Shown piece after piece: positions 56,013 through 64,000 of a stretch of 64,000 bases of DNA (within the stretch, counting starts at the first letter, position 1; each line of letters begins with the position of its first letter). The stretch covers positions 2,914,001 through 2,978,000 of the forward strand of contig NZ_JAJEJV010000004.1 in assembly GCF_021390675.1 (NCBI RefSeq), read 5' to 3'. The position numbers and the translations under genes were made by a program. Below the pieces are notes generated by a model that was given only the letters and a program-made list of their open reading frames with translations, was not told the DNA's origin and made no database searches. Origin of the DNA: Dyella sp. 2HG41-7. GTDB lineage: Bacteria; Pseudomonadota; Gammaproteobacteria; Xanthomonadales; Rhodanobacteraceae.

Positions 56013-59000
56013 TCACGCAGCTCCGGCCAACTTAGCCGCTTCAGCCAGATCGACCTGCACCAGACGGGAAACACCCGGCTCGCGCATGGTAACGCCGCAA
56101 AGCTGGCTGGCCGCTTCCATGGTGGCCTTGTTATGGCTGACAAAGATGAACTGCACCTTTTCGCTCATCTCGCGCACCATGTTGGAGAAGCGGCCCACGT
56201 TCGCTTCGTCGAGCGGCGCGTCCACCTCGTCCAGCAAGCAGAACGGTGCAGGATTCAACGCGAAAATCGCAAACACGAGCGACACGGCGGTCAACGCCTT
56301 TTCGCCACCGGACAACAACGTAATGTTCGATACGCGCTTGCCCGGCGGGCGCGCCATGATCGACACGCCGGTGCTGAGCAGATCGTCGCCGGTCAGCTCC
56401 AAATACGCGTGACCGCCGCCGAACAGGCGCGGGAACAACTCCTGCACGCCGGCATTGACGCGATCGAAGGTTTCCTTAAAGCGCTGACGCGTTTCGCGGT
56501 CGATCTTCTTGATCGCGTTTTCCAGCGTTTCCATCGCGCTGGTCAAATCAGTGAGCTGATTGTCGAGATACGTCTTGCGCTCGCTTTGTTCGGCGTGCTC
56601 CTGAATCGCCGCAAGGTTGACCGGCTCCAGACGCGCGATCTTCTGCGCGAGATCGGCGAGCTGTTGACGCCATTGCGACGCGTCCACCTCTTCGGCCAAT
56701 TCGGAGAGCAGCGTTTCCAGATCCAGACCAGAGGCGGCAATCGCTTCGGCGAGCTGGTCCGCGCGCATCTGCAATGCCTGCGCCGCAAGTTTCTGCTCGG
56801 ACATTTTCTCGCGCAGGCCCGCGAGCTCCTGCTCCAGATTGTGCCGTTGCTGTTCCAGCTTGCGGAATTCGATATCGCAATCTTCCAGCGCGCGACGTGC
56901 GTCGACGAGCTGACGATCCACCAACAAGCGTTGATCCAGATAGGTCTGACGCTCCGCTTCCAATTCGGCGATAGGATCGGAACCAGCCGCCAGCTGCTCG
57001 GTAATTTCGCTGCGGCGTGCTTCGATCAAACGAATCTGGCTATCCATGCGCGCGAGCGCCTGCTCCAGCGACGTCAACGAAGAACGCTTCGACTCCAAAC
57101 TCAACGCCAAGGCGTGTGCCTGATCGGCGGCTTCGCGCGCGTTCATGCGCGCTTCTTCGCGCGCTTCGAGCAATGCGCGGCGTTCGTTCTCGAGTTCGCG
57201 GCGCTGATCTTCCAGATCGCCCATGTTGTTGACCGATTCGTCCAGACGCGCACGCGCATCGCGCGTTTGCGCCTGCAATTCGTCGATCTGTTCGATCAGG
57301 GCCGACAATTCGCCCGAGACTTTTTCGGCGCGCGCACGCGCGGTTTCGACCTTGCCGCGATGACTTTGCAGCTGCCCCGCCAGTTCGGATTGGCGGCGAT
57401 GCGCGTTGTACAACTCGCGCTGCGCATCGTCGCGCGCGCGTTCGGCTTCGAATTTGTTGGTGCGCAGATCGTCGAGTCGCGCACCGGCTTCTTCGATGCG
57501 CGCTTCGAGCGATTCGACTTGTTCGTTCAATGTGCGAATCTCGCGCTCGCGCGCCAGCACGCCCAATTGATTGCCTTGCGCACGACGCACGCTAGCCCAG
57601 CCTGGCCCGAGCCATTCACCGGTGCGCGTGATGACCGATTGATAAGGCGCCAGCGCCGACAAACCCGACACGCGACGATGCGCGTCGTCGATATCTTCAG
57701 CGGTGAGCACGTGGCCCAGCATGGCGATGGCGGACGCCGGGCCGCGCACATGCGCCGCCAACGTACCCGCCGTGGCGGCGCCGCCTTCCGCGCCGTCAAG
57801 CAACGCCACATCGGCATTGGTCAGCGCCGAAAATTCCTTAGCCAAATCGTGCGCGCCATCCACCAGCACGCTGTCGATAAAACCGGAGAGCACCGTTTCG
57901 ACCGCCGTTTCCCAGCCGGCTTCAACTTGCAGCACTTCGCCCAGGCGACGGTTTTTGTCGAGCCCGAATTGCGACAACCATCCGCTCGCGGCGCTCTCAT
58001 CCTGACCTAGCGCAGCGTGCTGCAACGCTTCGAGCGATGCGAGGCGACCGCGCGCCGTCTGCAATTGCTGACGCGCATCGTTGAGCGTACTTTGAACCTG
58101 ACGCTCTTCGTCGAGCACTTTCTCGTACGACATCTTGTGCTGATCGAGCATGCCACCGAGCGATTCCACGCGCTCGCGCTGCGTGTCGTGTTCGGTGTGC
58201 AACTGATCGGCGGCAGCATCGAGCGCTGCGACATCGGTGGCTTTCTGCTCGGTATCCAACGCTTCTTTGCGTTTGGACAAATCCATCGACTGACGATCGA
58301 GATACGCCAGCTTGGTGCGCTCCACTTCCGCCGCGCGACTCGCCTCGCCGGCGGTGCGCGTGTACGTATCCCAACGCTGCTGCCAGTCAGCGAGCTTGGT
58401 TTCGGTTACGCGCTGCGAATCGGCGGTTTCGTCCTGCATCTGTTGCAGGGATTCCAGTTTCGGCTCGCCTTCCGACAACGCCATGCGCAGCGTTTCCACT
58501 TGCTCGCGGTCGGTGGCGATATGTGTGGCCAGTTCGCTGTGTTCGCGCTCGGTATCGAGTTGCGCGCGCTGCAAGCGTTCGGCAGTTTCTTTGTTATAGC
58601 GAACCTGTTGCTCGACGCGCGCGATTTCGGCGCCGACTTTGTAGACCTCGGCCTGCACCGAATTCAGATGCTCGCTTGCTTCGGTGTGACGTTCGCGTCC
58701 GCTTTCGATCTGCGCTTCAATCTGGCGCTGATCGGCTAGTCGCTTTTCGATTTCAATTTCGGCTGCGGAAAGACCCTGGCCTTGACCGTCGTGCTGACTC
58801 TTGAGCCCGCGATATTCCAGCGCGCGAAGCTCGGCTTCTTTGCGGGTTTGCTCTTCCTTGTAGCCTTTCCAGCGCTCGGCGGCGCGCGCCTGGCGATTCA
58901 GGTGCTCGAGCTGCTTGTCCACTTCATCGCGCACGTCGCGCACGCGATCGAGGTTTTCACGCGTGGCCTTGATGCGGCTTTCGGTTTCCTTGCGGCGCTC

Positions 59001-59522
59001 TTTGTATTTGGAGATGCCGGCGGCCTCTTCCAGATGCATGCGAAGCTCTTCGGGGTGCGCTTCGATGATCTGGCTGATCATGCCCTGCTCGATGATCGAG
59101 TAGCTGCGCGCACCCAAGCCCGTGCCGAGGAACAAATCCGTGATATCGCGACGACGGCAACGCGCGCCGTTGAGGAAATACGAAGACTGACCGTCGCGCG
59201 TCACCTGACGCTTCACCGAAATTTCGGCGTATTGGCCGTATTCGCCCTGGATGGCGCCGTCTGCATTGTCAAAGATCAGCTCGACCGTGGCCTGTCCGAC
59301 CGGCTTGCGAGAGCTGGAGCCTGAAAAGATCACGTCGGTCAGCGAATCGCCACGCAAACGGCTGGCGGCGCTTTCGCCCATCACCCAGCGGATGGCGTCG
59401 ATGATGTTGGACTTGCCGCAACCGTTAGGCCCCACCACACCGGTCATATTGGTGGGCAAATGCAGAGTGGTCGGGTCGACGAAGGACTTGAATCCGGCGA
59501 GTTTGATCGTGGTTAGGCGCAT
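56013..59522 (-). CDS. smc: Chromosome segregation protein SMC
   Basis: This 1169-residue protein has Walker A GPNGCGKSN (31-39), a long coiled coil, a hinge near residues 520-640, the returning coil, and the C-terminal head with LSGGEKALTAVSLVFAIF and Walker B CLLDEVDAPLDEANV. It organises and condenses chromosomes with ScpA and ScpB, which are not in the window. It is followed by zipA. Confidence 0.96.
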   Translation of the reverse strand: MRLTTIKLAGFKSFVDPTTLHLPTNMTGVVGPNGCGKSNIIDAIRWVMGESAASRLRGDSLTDVIFSGSSSRKPVGQATVELIFDNADGAIQGEYGQYAEISVKRQVTRDGQSSYFLNGARCRRRDITDLFLGTGLGARSYSIIEQGMISQIIEAHPEELRMHLEEAAGISKYKERRKETESRIKATRENLDRVRDVRDEVDKQLEHLNRQARAAERWKGYKEEQTRKEAELRALEYRGLKSQHDGQGQGLSAAEIEIEKRLADQRQIEAQIESGRERHTEASEHLNSVQAEVYKVGAEIARVEQQVRYNKETAERLQRAQLDTEREHSELATHIATDREQVETLRMALSEGEPKLESLQQMQDETADSQRVTETKLADWQQRWDTYTRTAGEASRAAEVERTKLAYLDRQSMDLSKRKEALDTEQKATDVAALDAAADQLHTEHDTQRERVESLGGMLDQHKMSYEKVLDEERQVQSTLNDARQQLQTARGRLASLEALQHAALGQDESAASGWLSQFGLDKNRRLGEVLQVEAGWETAVETVLSGFIDSVLVDGAHDLAKEFSALTNADVALLDGAEGGAATAGTLAAHVRGPASAIAMLGHVLTAEDIDDAHRRVSGLSALAPYQSVITRTGEWLGPGWASVRRAQGNQLGVLAREREIRTLNEQVESLEARIEEAGARLDDLRTNKFEAERARDDAQRELYNAHRRQSELAGQLQSHRGKVETARARAEKVSGELSALIEQIDELQAQTRDARARLDESVNNMGDLEDQRRELENERRALLEAREEARMNAREAADQAHALALSLESKRSSLTSLEQALARMDSQIRLIEARRSEITEQLAAGSDPIAELEAERQTYLDQRLLVDRQLVDARRALEDCDIEFRKLEQQRHNLEQELAGLREKMSEQKLAAQALQMRADQLAEAIAASGLDLETLLSELAEEVDASQWRQQLADLAQKIARLEPVNLAAIQEHAEQSERKTYLDNQLTDLTSAMETLENAIKKIDRETRQRFKETFDRVNAGVQELFPRLFGGGHAYLELTGDDLLSTGVSIMARPPGKRVSNITLLSGGEKALTAVSLVFAIFALNPAPFCLLDEVDAPLDEANVGRFSNMVREMSEKVQFIFVSHNKATMEAASQLCGVTMREPGVSRLVQVDLAEAAKLAGAA

Positions 59523-59656
59523 GCAGATTCAGATGCTCAAAAGGTGATAGCCCGCGATCGCGGGCGACAGGTCACTGTGCCAAACGTAGGACAGCGCCGC
59601 AATGCATGGAGAACGATCAGTGTTCAGAGGAATGCGGCGCAAACGATTGATTCGGC

Positions 59657-59917
59657 TCAATCGGGCGCTTTCGCATCGATCGAAAGCGCATGAATACCCT
59701 GATCCATCAGGTCGCCGAGCGCGGCGTACACCAATCGGTGCCGCTTGATCGGCAGCTGGCCTGCGAATGCGGCGCTTACGATGCGCACGTAGAAATGCCC
59801 CTTCCCTTCGTTGGCGTGGCCGACGTGCTTGTAGCCCTCGTCCACCACATCCAGTTCGACGGGTTGAAGTGCCGCCGTCAGACGTTGGCGGATTTCCTCG
59901 GCGACCGCTGCCGTCAT
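59657..59917 (-). CDS. BolA family protein
   Basis: This 86-residue protein has the BolA fold with [21 protein letters not shown] and the [13 protein letters not shown] block. The conserved C-terminal histidine is a cluster ligand in BolA-glutaredoxin complexes. It regulates morphology or iron-sulfur trafficking. The start at 59917 overlaps the yciI stop by four bases; an ORF to 59998 would overlap yciI without homology. Confidence 0.9.
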   Translation of the reverse strand: MTAAVAEEIRQRLTAALQPVELDVVDEGYKHVGHANEGKGHFYVRIVSAAFAGQLPIKRHRLVYAALGDLMDQGIHALSIDAKAPD

Positions 59918-60216
59918 GCCGGCAGCACCTTGCGGAAGGGCTTCACGCTTACGTGGGCATAGACGCCGGCATCGATATAAGGATCGGCCTTGGCCCATTG
60001 CTCGGCGGCGCTCAGTGAATCGAATTCGGCCACGATCAGGCTGCCGCTAAAGCCCGCCGGGCCCGGTTGCTCCGCGTCAATGGCGGGAAATGGGCCGGCA
60101 AGAAGCAGACGACCTTCCTGTTGCAGGGCCTCCAGCCGCGCTAAATGCGCGCCACGCGCTGCGAGCCGGCGTTCAAGCGAATCGGGGTGATCCGTGCCCG
60201 TAATGGCATACCACAT
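59914..60216 (-). CDS. YciI-like protein
   Basis: This 100-residue ferredoxin-like protein has the [23 protein letters not shown] start, with the family's His/Asp pair, and [23 protein letters not shown] near the end. The family's function is unclear; some members act as small dehalogenase-like or stress enzymes. It overlaps bolA by four bases, so the two are co-translated. In many relatives ispZ/yciB is upstream, but not here. Confidence 0.85.
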   Translation of the reverse strand: MWYAITGTDHPDSLERRLAARGAHLARLEALQQEGRLLLAGPFPAIDAEQPGPAGFSGSLIVAEFDSLSAAEQWAKADPYIDAGVYAHVSVKPFRKVLPA

Positions 60217-60471
60217 GGATGTTTCTCCTTCGGTCGATCCGCGATTTTATCCGACCGTGACGCGGAACACCGCCCTTCGTCTTCCGCCCATGTGATACCT
60301 GTCAGAAGCGATCCCTGACAACGGTCGCTGCCCCGCAGGGCGGCTTGCGCGCACCCTTTCCCTGCCTCGCAAAAGGACCGATCTGATCGTTCCAGATCGA
60401 CCCAAGCCCAGGCGCCAAGCCATTTTCAGCCCGTCACAACGCACTAGGCCATCAGTCATAGCACGCGGTCG

Positions 60472-60499
60472 TTGACAGTTTCGAAGATGGTGTTATAGT
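60472..60499 (+). promoter_or_regulatory. Strong sigma-70 promoter of the GntR/ABC operon
   Basis: TTGACA (full consensus), 16-bp spacer and TATAGT. It is overlapped by the inverted repeat at 60489-60512. Confidence 0.8.
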
Positions 60500-60512
60500 T
60501 CACTACAACACC
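60489..60512 (+). promoter_or_regulatory. YtrA-type GntR operator (GGTG-N16-CACC)
   Basis: GGTGTT-A-TAGT-TC-ACTA-C-AACACC is an almost perfect palindrome covering the -10 box, so binding should block RNA polymerase. The regulator encoded two genes on (60867) is the likely ligand. Confidence 0.7.
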
Positions 60513-60541
60513 GGTCCACGAGATCACTAAGGAGAGCCGTC

Positions 60542-60862
60542 ATGAAAGCACCGAACCCCATCGCCATCACCGCCGCGGTTCTGTTCACCACGGTAAGCCT
60601 GATTGCTTTGAGCCCGAACACCCCCAAAGCACCCGCCACCGAAATCAACGGCATGAAGGTCATCGACCTGGCGCCGGTCGTGGTTCGCCCCACTGCCGAC
60701 GATCAACGCGCCGCCGCCATGCTGACCGAAGCCAGCCTGACAATCGCCAACTCGCCGATCGCCAGCAAAGCCGAAAGCGGCGCAAGCCTGCTCGGCGCGC
60801 AATTGAGCATGCCCTACTATTCGTTTGGTTCTACCAAGTTCGCCGGCATCAGCAAGGAATAA
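60542..60862 (+). CDS. Small probably exported protein of unknown function
   Basis: This 106-residue protein has an N-terminal hydrophobic segment (IAITAAVLFTTVSLIAL) and then a soluble tail with MKVIDLAPVVVRPTADDQRA and LLGAQLSMPYYSFGSTKF. AGGAGA lies before the ATG. It is the first gene of the GntR operon, directly behind the promoter and operator. The next gene's Shine-Dalgarno overlaps its stop region. I recognise no family. It is either inner-membrane anchored or secreted. Confidence 0.7.
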   Translation: MKAPNPIAITAAVLFTTVSLIALSPNTPKAPATEINGMKVIDLAPVVVRPTADDQRAAAMLTEASLTIANSPIASKAESGASLLGAQLSMPYYSFGSTKFAGISKE

Positions 60863-60866
60863 ATCC

Positions 60867-61244
60867 ATGTCCATTACCTGGAACGACAGCGTCCCGATCT
60901 ATCGCCAGTTACGCGAACGCGTGGTGGCGATGATCCTGGACGGCGCCTTGAACGAGGGCGACCCGCTGCCGTCAGTACGCCAGGTTGCAGCGGATTTTCA
61001 GATCAATCCGCTGACGGTTTCGAAGGCGTACCAGGAACTGGTCGACGATCAACTTGTAGAAAAAAGGAGGGGGCTGGGCATGTTCGTTACCGACGGAGCA
61101 CGCGACGCGTTGCTCAAATCCGAACGCGAGCGCTTTTTGCGCGAAGAATGGCCAGCCCTTTATGCGCGCCTGCAGCGCTTGGGGCTAGACCTTAAAGCCC
61201 TGATGCGCGAAGCGCCCAAGGACGACACGGAGAATCAACCATGA
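60867..61244 (+). CDS. YtrA-type GntR transcriptional regulator
   Basis: This 125-residue protein has an N-terminal winged helix (PIYRQLRERVVAMILDGALNEGDPLPSVRQVAADFQINPLTVSKAYQEL) and a very short helical C-terminus (about 50 residues), as in the YtrA subfamily, which lacks a large effector domain. It likely represses its own operon through the GGTG-N16-CACC site. The start at 60867 is preceded by AAGGA; a longer frame begins at 60825 in the upstream gene. Its stop overlaps the ABC gene start by four bases. Confidence 0.9.
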   Translation: MSITWNDSVPIYRQLRERVVAMILDGALNEGDPLPSVRQVAADFQINPLTVSKAYQELVDDQLVEKRRGLGMFVTDGARDALLKSERERFLREEWPALYARLQRLGLDLKALMREAPKDDTENQP

Positions 61245-62098
61245 ACGCGGTCGTTACCGCCAATGGCCTGAGCAAGCGTTACAAAGATACGCTCGCACTG
61301 GATAACGTGAATTTTCAGATTCCTTCCGGGCGTATTGTGGGCTTGATCGGTCCGAACGGCGCCGGAAAAACCACGGCGCTCAAGGCCATTCTGGGCCTCA
61401 CCAACTTCCAGGGCCAATTGAACGTTTTGGGCCTGGACCCGCGCACACAGCGCGACAAGTTGATGGAACAAGTGTGCTTTATCGCCGACGTCGCCGTGCT
61501 GCCGCGCTGGATTCGCGTGAGCGAAGCGATCGATTTCGTCGCAAACGTGCATCCGCGCTTCAACCGCGCCAAATGCGAGGCCTTCTTGGCGCGCACCAAG
61601 CTCACGCCCAATCAACGCGTGCGGCAAATGTCCAAAGGCATGATCGTGCAGCTGCATCTCGCACTCGTCATGGCCATCGACGCCAAGCTGCTGATCCTGG
61701 ACGAACCCACGCTCGGCCTGGACATTCTCTACCGCAAGCAGTTCTACCAGAACCTGCTGGAAGATTATTTCGACGAGAACAAGACGATCATCGTCACCAC
61801 GCATCAAGTGGAAGAGATCGAACACATTCTCACCGACCTGATGTTTATCCGCGACGGCAAAATCGTGCTCAACACCGATATGGATGCGATGAGCGAACGT
61901 TTCGCCGAAGTCATGGTGAACGCCGATATGGCCGCCACCGCACGCCAGCTCAAACCGCTGGACGAGCGCCAAGTGTTCGGCAAGAGCATTTTCCTGTTCG
62001 ACGGCGTCGATCGCACGCAACTGCAGGCACTCGGCGAAATTCGCCGTCCCTCGGTCAGCGATCTGTTCGTCGCCACCATGAAGGGGACCTACGCATGA
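61241..62098 (+). CDS. ABC transporter ATP-binding protein
   Basis: This 285-residue ABC ATPase has Walker A GPNGAGKTT (37-45), Walker B LLILDEPTLG (150-159) and the H-loop TTHQVEEIEH. The signature usually read LSGGQ is MSKGM (130-134), common in some GntR-linked ABC ATPases. Its start overlaps gntR and its stop overlaps the permease gene, so the three are translated together. Substrate unknown; such systems in other bacteria respond to cell-envelope antibiotics. Confidence 0.9.
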   Translation: MNAVVTANGLSKRYKDTLALDNVNFQIPSGRIVGLIGPNGAGKTTALKAILGLTNFQGQLNVLGLDPRTQRDKLMEQVCFIADVAVLPRWIRVSEAIDFVANVHPRFNRAKCEAFLARTKLTPNQRVRQMSKGMIVQLHLALVMAIDAKLLILDEPTLGLDILYRKQFYQNLLEDYFDENKTIIVTTHQVEEIEHILTDLMFIRDGKIVLNTDMDAMSERFAEVMVNADMAATARQLKPLDERQVFGKSIFLFDGVDRTQLQALGEIRRPSVSDLFVATMKGTYA

Positions 62099-63060
62099 AA
62101 ACCCTATATTGGCTCGTCAAACGCGAATTCTGGGAACATCGCGGCGGCTTTATCTGGGCGCCGGTGATCACTGGCATCGTGTTTCTGGTGTTGAATCTGA
62201 TGGGCATCGTGAGCGGCGAAGTATTCGGCTCACGCCACGGCCTGCACATCGGCCCGTTGGATGGTCAAGATATCGCTGCGAAGCTTCAATCGCTGGATGC
62301 GCATCAAATGCAGGAAGTGGGCTCCGCTCTGGACCTTGCGATGCTTTCGTCCAGCGGACTAATTAGCGTGGTCTTCGCCTTCGTCGTCTTTTTCTACTGC
62401 CTTGGCTCGCTCTACGACGACCGTCGCGACCGCAGCTTCCTGTTCTGGAAATCGCTGCCGATTTCCGACACCAATACCGTGCTGTCCAAAGTCATTGCGG
62501 GTGCGCTGATCGCGCCGATCGCGGTGGTGGTTTGCGGTGTTTTGACGGGTATTGCGATGCTGCTGCTGTTCGCTATCACACTGTCGTTCCATGGTGTCAG
62601 CGTGTGGTCGCTGCTGGTGCTGGCGCATCCGTTCCAGATGGTCGGTTTCTTGATCGGTAGCATTCCGCTCTACCTGCTGTGGGCGTTGCCGACCGTGGGC
62701 TGGCTGATGCTCTGCTCGTCCTGGGCTCGCACCAAACCGTTCTTGTGGGCCGTGGTGATTCCGGTTGCGCTGGGCGTCATCATCAGCTGGTTCAACCTGC
62801 TTGGCTCGGAAGATTTCAAGAGTAATTGGTACTGGCGCGATATCGTGGCCCGCGTATTGTTCAGCGTATTTCCCGGTGGCTGGTTGCACGACAGCGCCGC
62901 GCATCAACTGAGCAAAGATCCGGAAAGCATCGGCCAAGTCTTCAGCCTGTCGAACTCCTACGCCGTGCTGGCCTCGCCGAATATCTGGATTGGCGCCGCA
63001 GCCGGTATCGCGATGCTCGGCGGCGCAGTATGGTTCCGCCGCTGGCGCGACGACAGCTGA
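62095..63060 (+). CDS. ABC transporter permease
   Basis: This 321-residue inner-membrane protein has six predicted segments: APVITGIVFLVLNLMGIV, LISVVFAFVVFFYCLG, VIAGALIAPIAVVVCGVLTG, PLYLLWALPTVGWLML, FLWAVVIPVALGVIISW and NIWIGAAAGIAMLGGAVWF. The DDRRDRSFLFWKSLPISD cytosolic loop resembles ABC-2-type exporters. It overlaps the ATPase gene by four bases. It ends with a basic tail RRWRDDS. Confidence 0.87.
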   Translation: MKTLYWLVKREFWEHRGGFIWAPVITGIVFLVLNLMGIVSGEVFGSRHGLHIGPLDGQDIAAKLQSLDAHQMQEVGSALDLAMLSSSGLISVVFAFVVFFYCLGSLYDDRRDRSFLFWKSLPISDTNTVLSKVIAGALIAPIAVVVCGVLTGIAMLLLFAITLSFHGVSVWSLLVLAHPFQMVGFLIGSIPLYLLWALPTVGWLMLCSSWARTKPFLWAVVIPVALGVIISWFNLLGSEDFKSNWYWRDIVARVLFSVFPGGWLHDSAAHQLSKDPESIGQVFSLSNSYAVLASPNIWIGAAAGIAMLGGAVWFRRWRDDS

Positions 63061-63109
63061 GAACGCCGATCCAATCATTCACGACGCGATCAATTCAAGG
63101 GGAACCATC

Positions 63110-63631
63110 ATGAAATACGCAAGGACGGTAACGCTGTTTGCACTTTGCGCCGCACTCAGCGCCTGCGATGTTCCTGACACTTCCATGATGAACGGCGCTG
63201 TCACGCTCAAGGACAACGTGCTGACCTTGCATGCCAAAGACGCTCCCGACGCGCTGATAAGTTCGGACGGAGCGTTGCAGATCGACGGCAAGGACGTACC
63301 AGTTACGCCCGCGCAACGCGGCCTTCTGATGCTCTATTTCCAGAACGTTATGGACGTGCATCAGACCGGCGCGGAGATGGGTAAAATCGGCGCAAACATC
63401 GGCGCCAATGCGTTGAAGGACACCATCGACGGCAAGTCGAAAACCGAAAAGGACAACGACGCAAAAGCCGGTGGCGGCCAATTGAAAACGCTTGGGCTGA
63501 AGATTTGCCAGGACCAAGTCAACATCAAAAACGTGCAGGACCAGATCGCCGCATCGTTGCCTGCCTTCAAGCCGTACAGCCATATCGCGGATGACCACGA
63601 CGGCGATAAGTGCACGAAGGACGACGATTAA
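63110..63631 (+). CDS. Lipoprotein, DUF2884/YggN-like
   Basis: This 173-residue protein has a lipobox (ALSAC, C19). A conserved-looking core, ISSDGALQIDGKDVPVTPAQRGLLMLYF, resembles YggN/DUF2884 proteins, and the tail is acidic (DDHDGDKCTKDDD). AAGGGGAA lies 5 bases before the ATG at 63110. Likely in the same transcript as the ABC genes, 49 bp downstream. The role is unknown. Confidence 0.7.
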   Translation: MKYARTVTLFALCAALSACDVPDTSMMNGAVTLKDNVLTLHAKDAPDALISSDGALQIDGKDVPVTPAQRGLLMLYFQNVMDVHQTGAEMGKIGANIGANALKDTIDGKSKTEKDNDAKAGGGQLKTLGLKICQDQVNIKNVQDQIAASLPAFKPYSHIADDHDGDKCTKDDD

Positions 63632-63756
63632 GTCGATTTGCGGAGCAAGCGCCTAGGCGCTGCGGGTGTCGTATCGCAAGTTTGCCGTCGCCAAGGAATT
63701 CCACCGCCGGCACGAAGCACCCGACATCTTGTCGAACCGAATTGGGGAACACATCC

Positions 63757-64000
63757 ATGAAAACCAACGTAGTCGCATTCGCCATACTTGCCGCGCTGCT
63801 GTTGCCGCCGCTGACCGCCTGCAGTCAATCGTCCGATGACGACGCTCATAGCGCCACGGCGCAGGCGATGAAGGAGGTGCAACAGCAGACGTCTTCGTCG
63901 GCCATCGCCGCGGAAGTTCGCAAGGGCATCGACAAGGCCAAGCAAGAGCTGCTTACGCAAGACATCGACGTGAGCAGCGTGCATATCAACAACTCCGGCA
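63757..64000 (+). CDS. Lipoprotein, cut by the right edge
   Basis: From ATG 63757, 81 codons are seen and stay open to the edge. There is a signal peptide with lipobox LTAC (C22), then a helical charged stretch (TAQAMKEVQQQTSSSAIAAEV, KGIDKAKQELLTQDIDV). GGGGA precedes the ATG. It lies 125 bp after the previous lipoprotein and is probably part of the same operon. Family not recognised; the C-terminus is outside the window. Confidence 0.65.
   Translation, partial: MKTNVVAFAILAALLLPPLTACSQSSDDDAHSATAQAMKEVQQQTSSSAIAAEVRKGIDKAKQELLTQDIDVSSVHINNSG

Larger units (their letters stand above)
60217..60541. other. yciI to GntR-operon intergenic region
   Basis: A 325-bp divergent gap. The right third holds the operon promoter and operator (60472-60512). 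Nothing convincing is seen in 60217-60460; small open frames there look like shadows. Confidence 0.6.

Noticed and set aside
56133-58010. 625-codon open frame antisense to smc
   Set aside because: Low-complexity Arg/Gln/Phe-rich sequence, no motifs, and fully inside smc.

Overview
The window looks like a chromosomal core region of a high-GC gammaproteobacterium in the Xanthomonadales, probably Rhodanobacteraceae (Dyella/Rhodanobacter/Luteibacter-like). The evidence is the protein sequences and several conserved gene orders: rpoE-rseA-mucD-lepA-lepB-DUF4845-rnc-era-recO, tig-clpP-clpX-lon-hupB-tRNA-ppiD, mltD-gloB-methyltransferase-rnhA-dnaQ, ppsR/ppsA divergent, and smc-zipA. The taxonomic placement is inference; no rRNA gene is present. 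I see no insertion sequence, integrase, CRISPR array or prophage.

Layout. 0-3.5 kb: a YdcF-like envelope protein (cut by the left edge), YigZ, an MsbA-type ABC exporter and a cold-shock protein. 3.6-8.0 kb (minus): MTA/MTI phosphorylase, hypoxanthine phosphoribosyltransferase, NagZ, a CYTH triphosphatase and RlmD. 8.1-10.9 kb: a large exported AsmA/YdbH-like protein, divergent from a receiver-Hpt protein. 10.9-19.8 kb (minus): the sigma-E/envelope/translation block from rpoE to recO, with a candidate sigma-E promoter before rpoE. 19.8-22.9 kb (minus): a translationally coupled pair, an unknown protein and a GGDEF-EAL protein. 23.1-25.2 kb: a FadJ-like bifunctional beta-oxidation enzyme. 25.2-30.2 kb (minus): YaiL, SlyX, Ugd, an FKBP isomerase and a Kef-type antiporter. 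30.4-30.7 kb: tRNA-Ala/Glu/Asp operon. 30.7-35.5 kb: YqiB, PpsR, PpsA and a second signal peptidase I. 35.5-36.0 kb: tRNA-Ser followed by a perfect palindrome and a tandem structured repeat. 36.0-40.9 kb: PP2C phosphatase, DnaQ, RNase HI, methyltransferase, GloB, MltD. 40.9-50.1 kb (minus): PpiD, two tRNAs, HU, Lon, ClpX, ClpP, trigger factor. 50.1-51.1 kb (minus): six tRNAs. 51.2-54.9 kb: YafV and YbdL, then a divergent LysR/azoreductase pair. 55-60.2 kb (minus): ZipA, SMC, BolA, YciI. 60.5 kb to the right edge: an operon with a small exported protein, a YtrA-type GntR regulator, an ABC ATPase and permease, and two lipoproteins (the last cut by the edge).

Most genes are housekeeping. The parts worth a second look are the GntR/ABC/lipoprotein operon with its operator on its own promoter, the tandem repeat whose hairpins show compensatory changes, the palindrome that includes the tRNA-Ser 3' end, the unknown gene coupled to the c-di-GMP protein, and the DUF4845 protein with a pilin-like N-terminus. 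All coordinates and starts were read by eye; no homology search was run.
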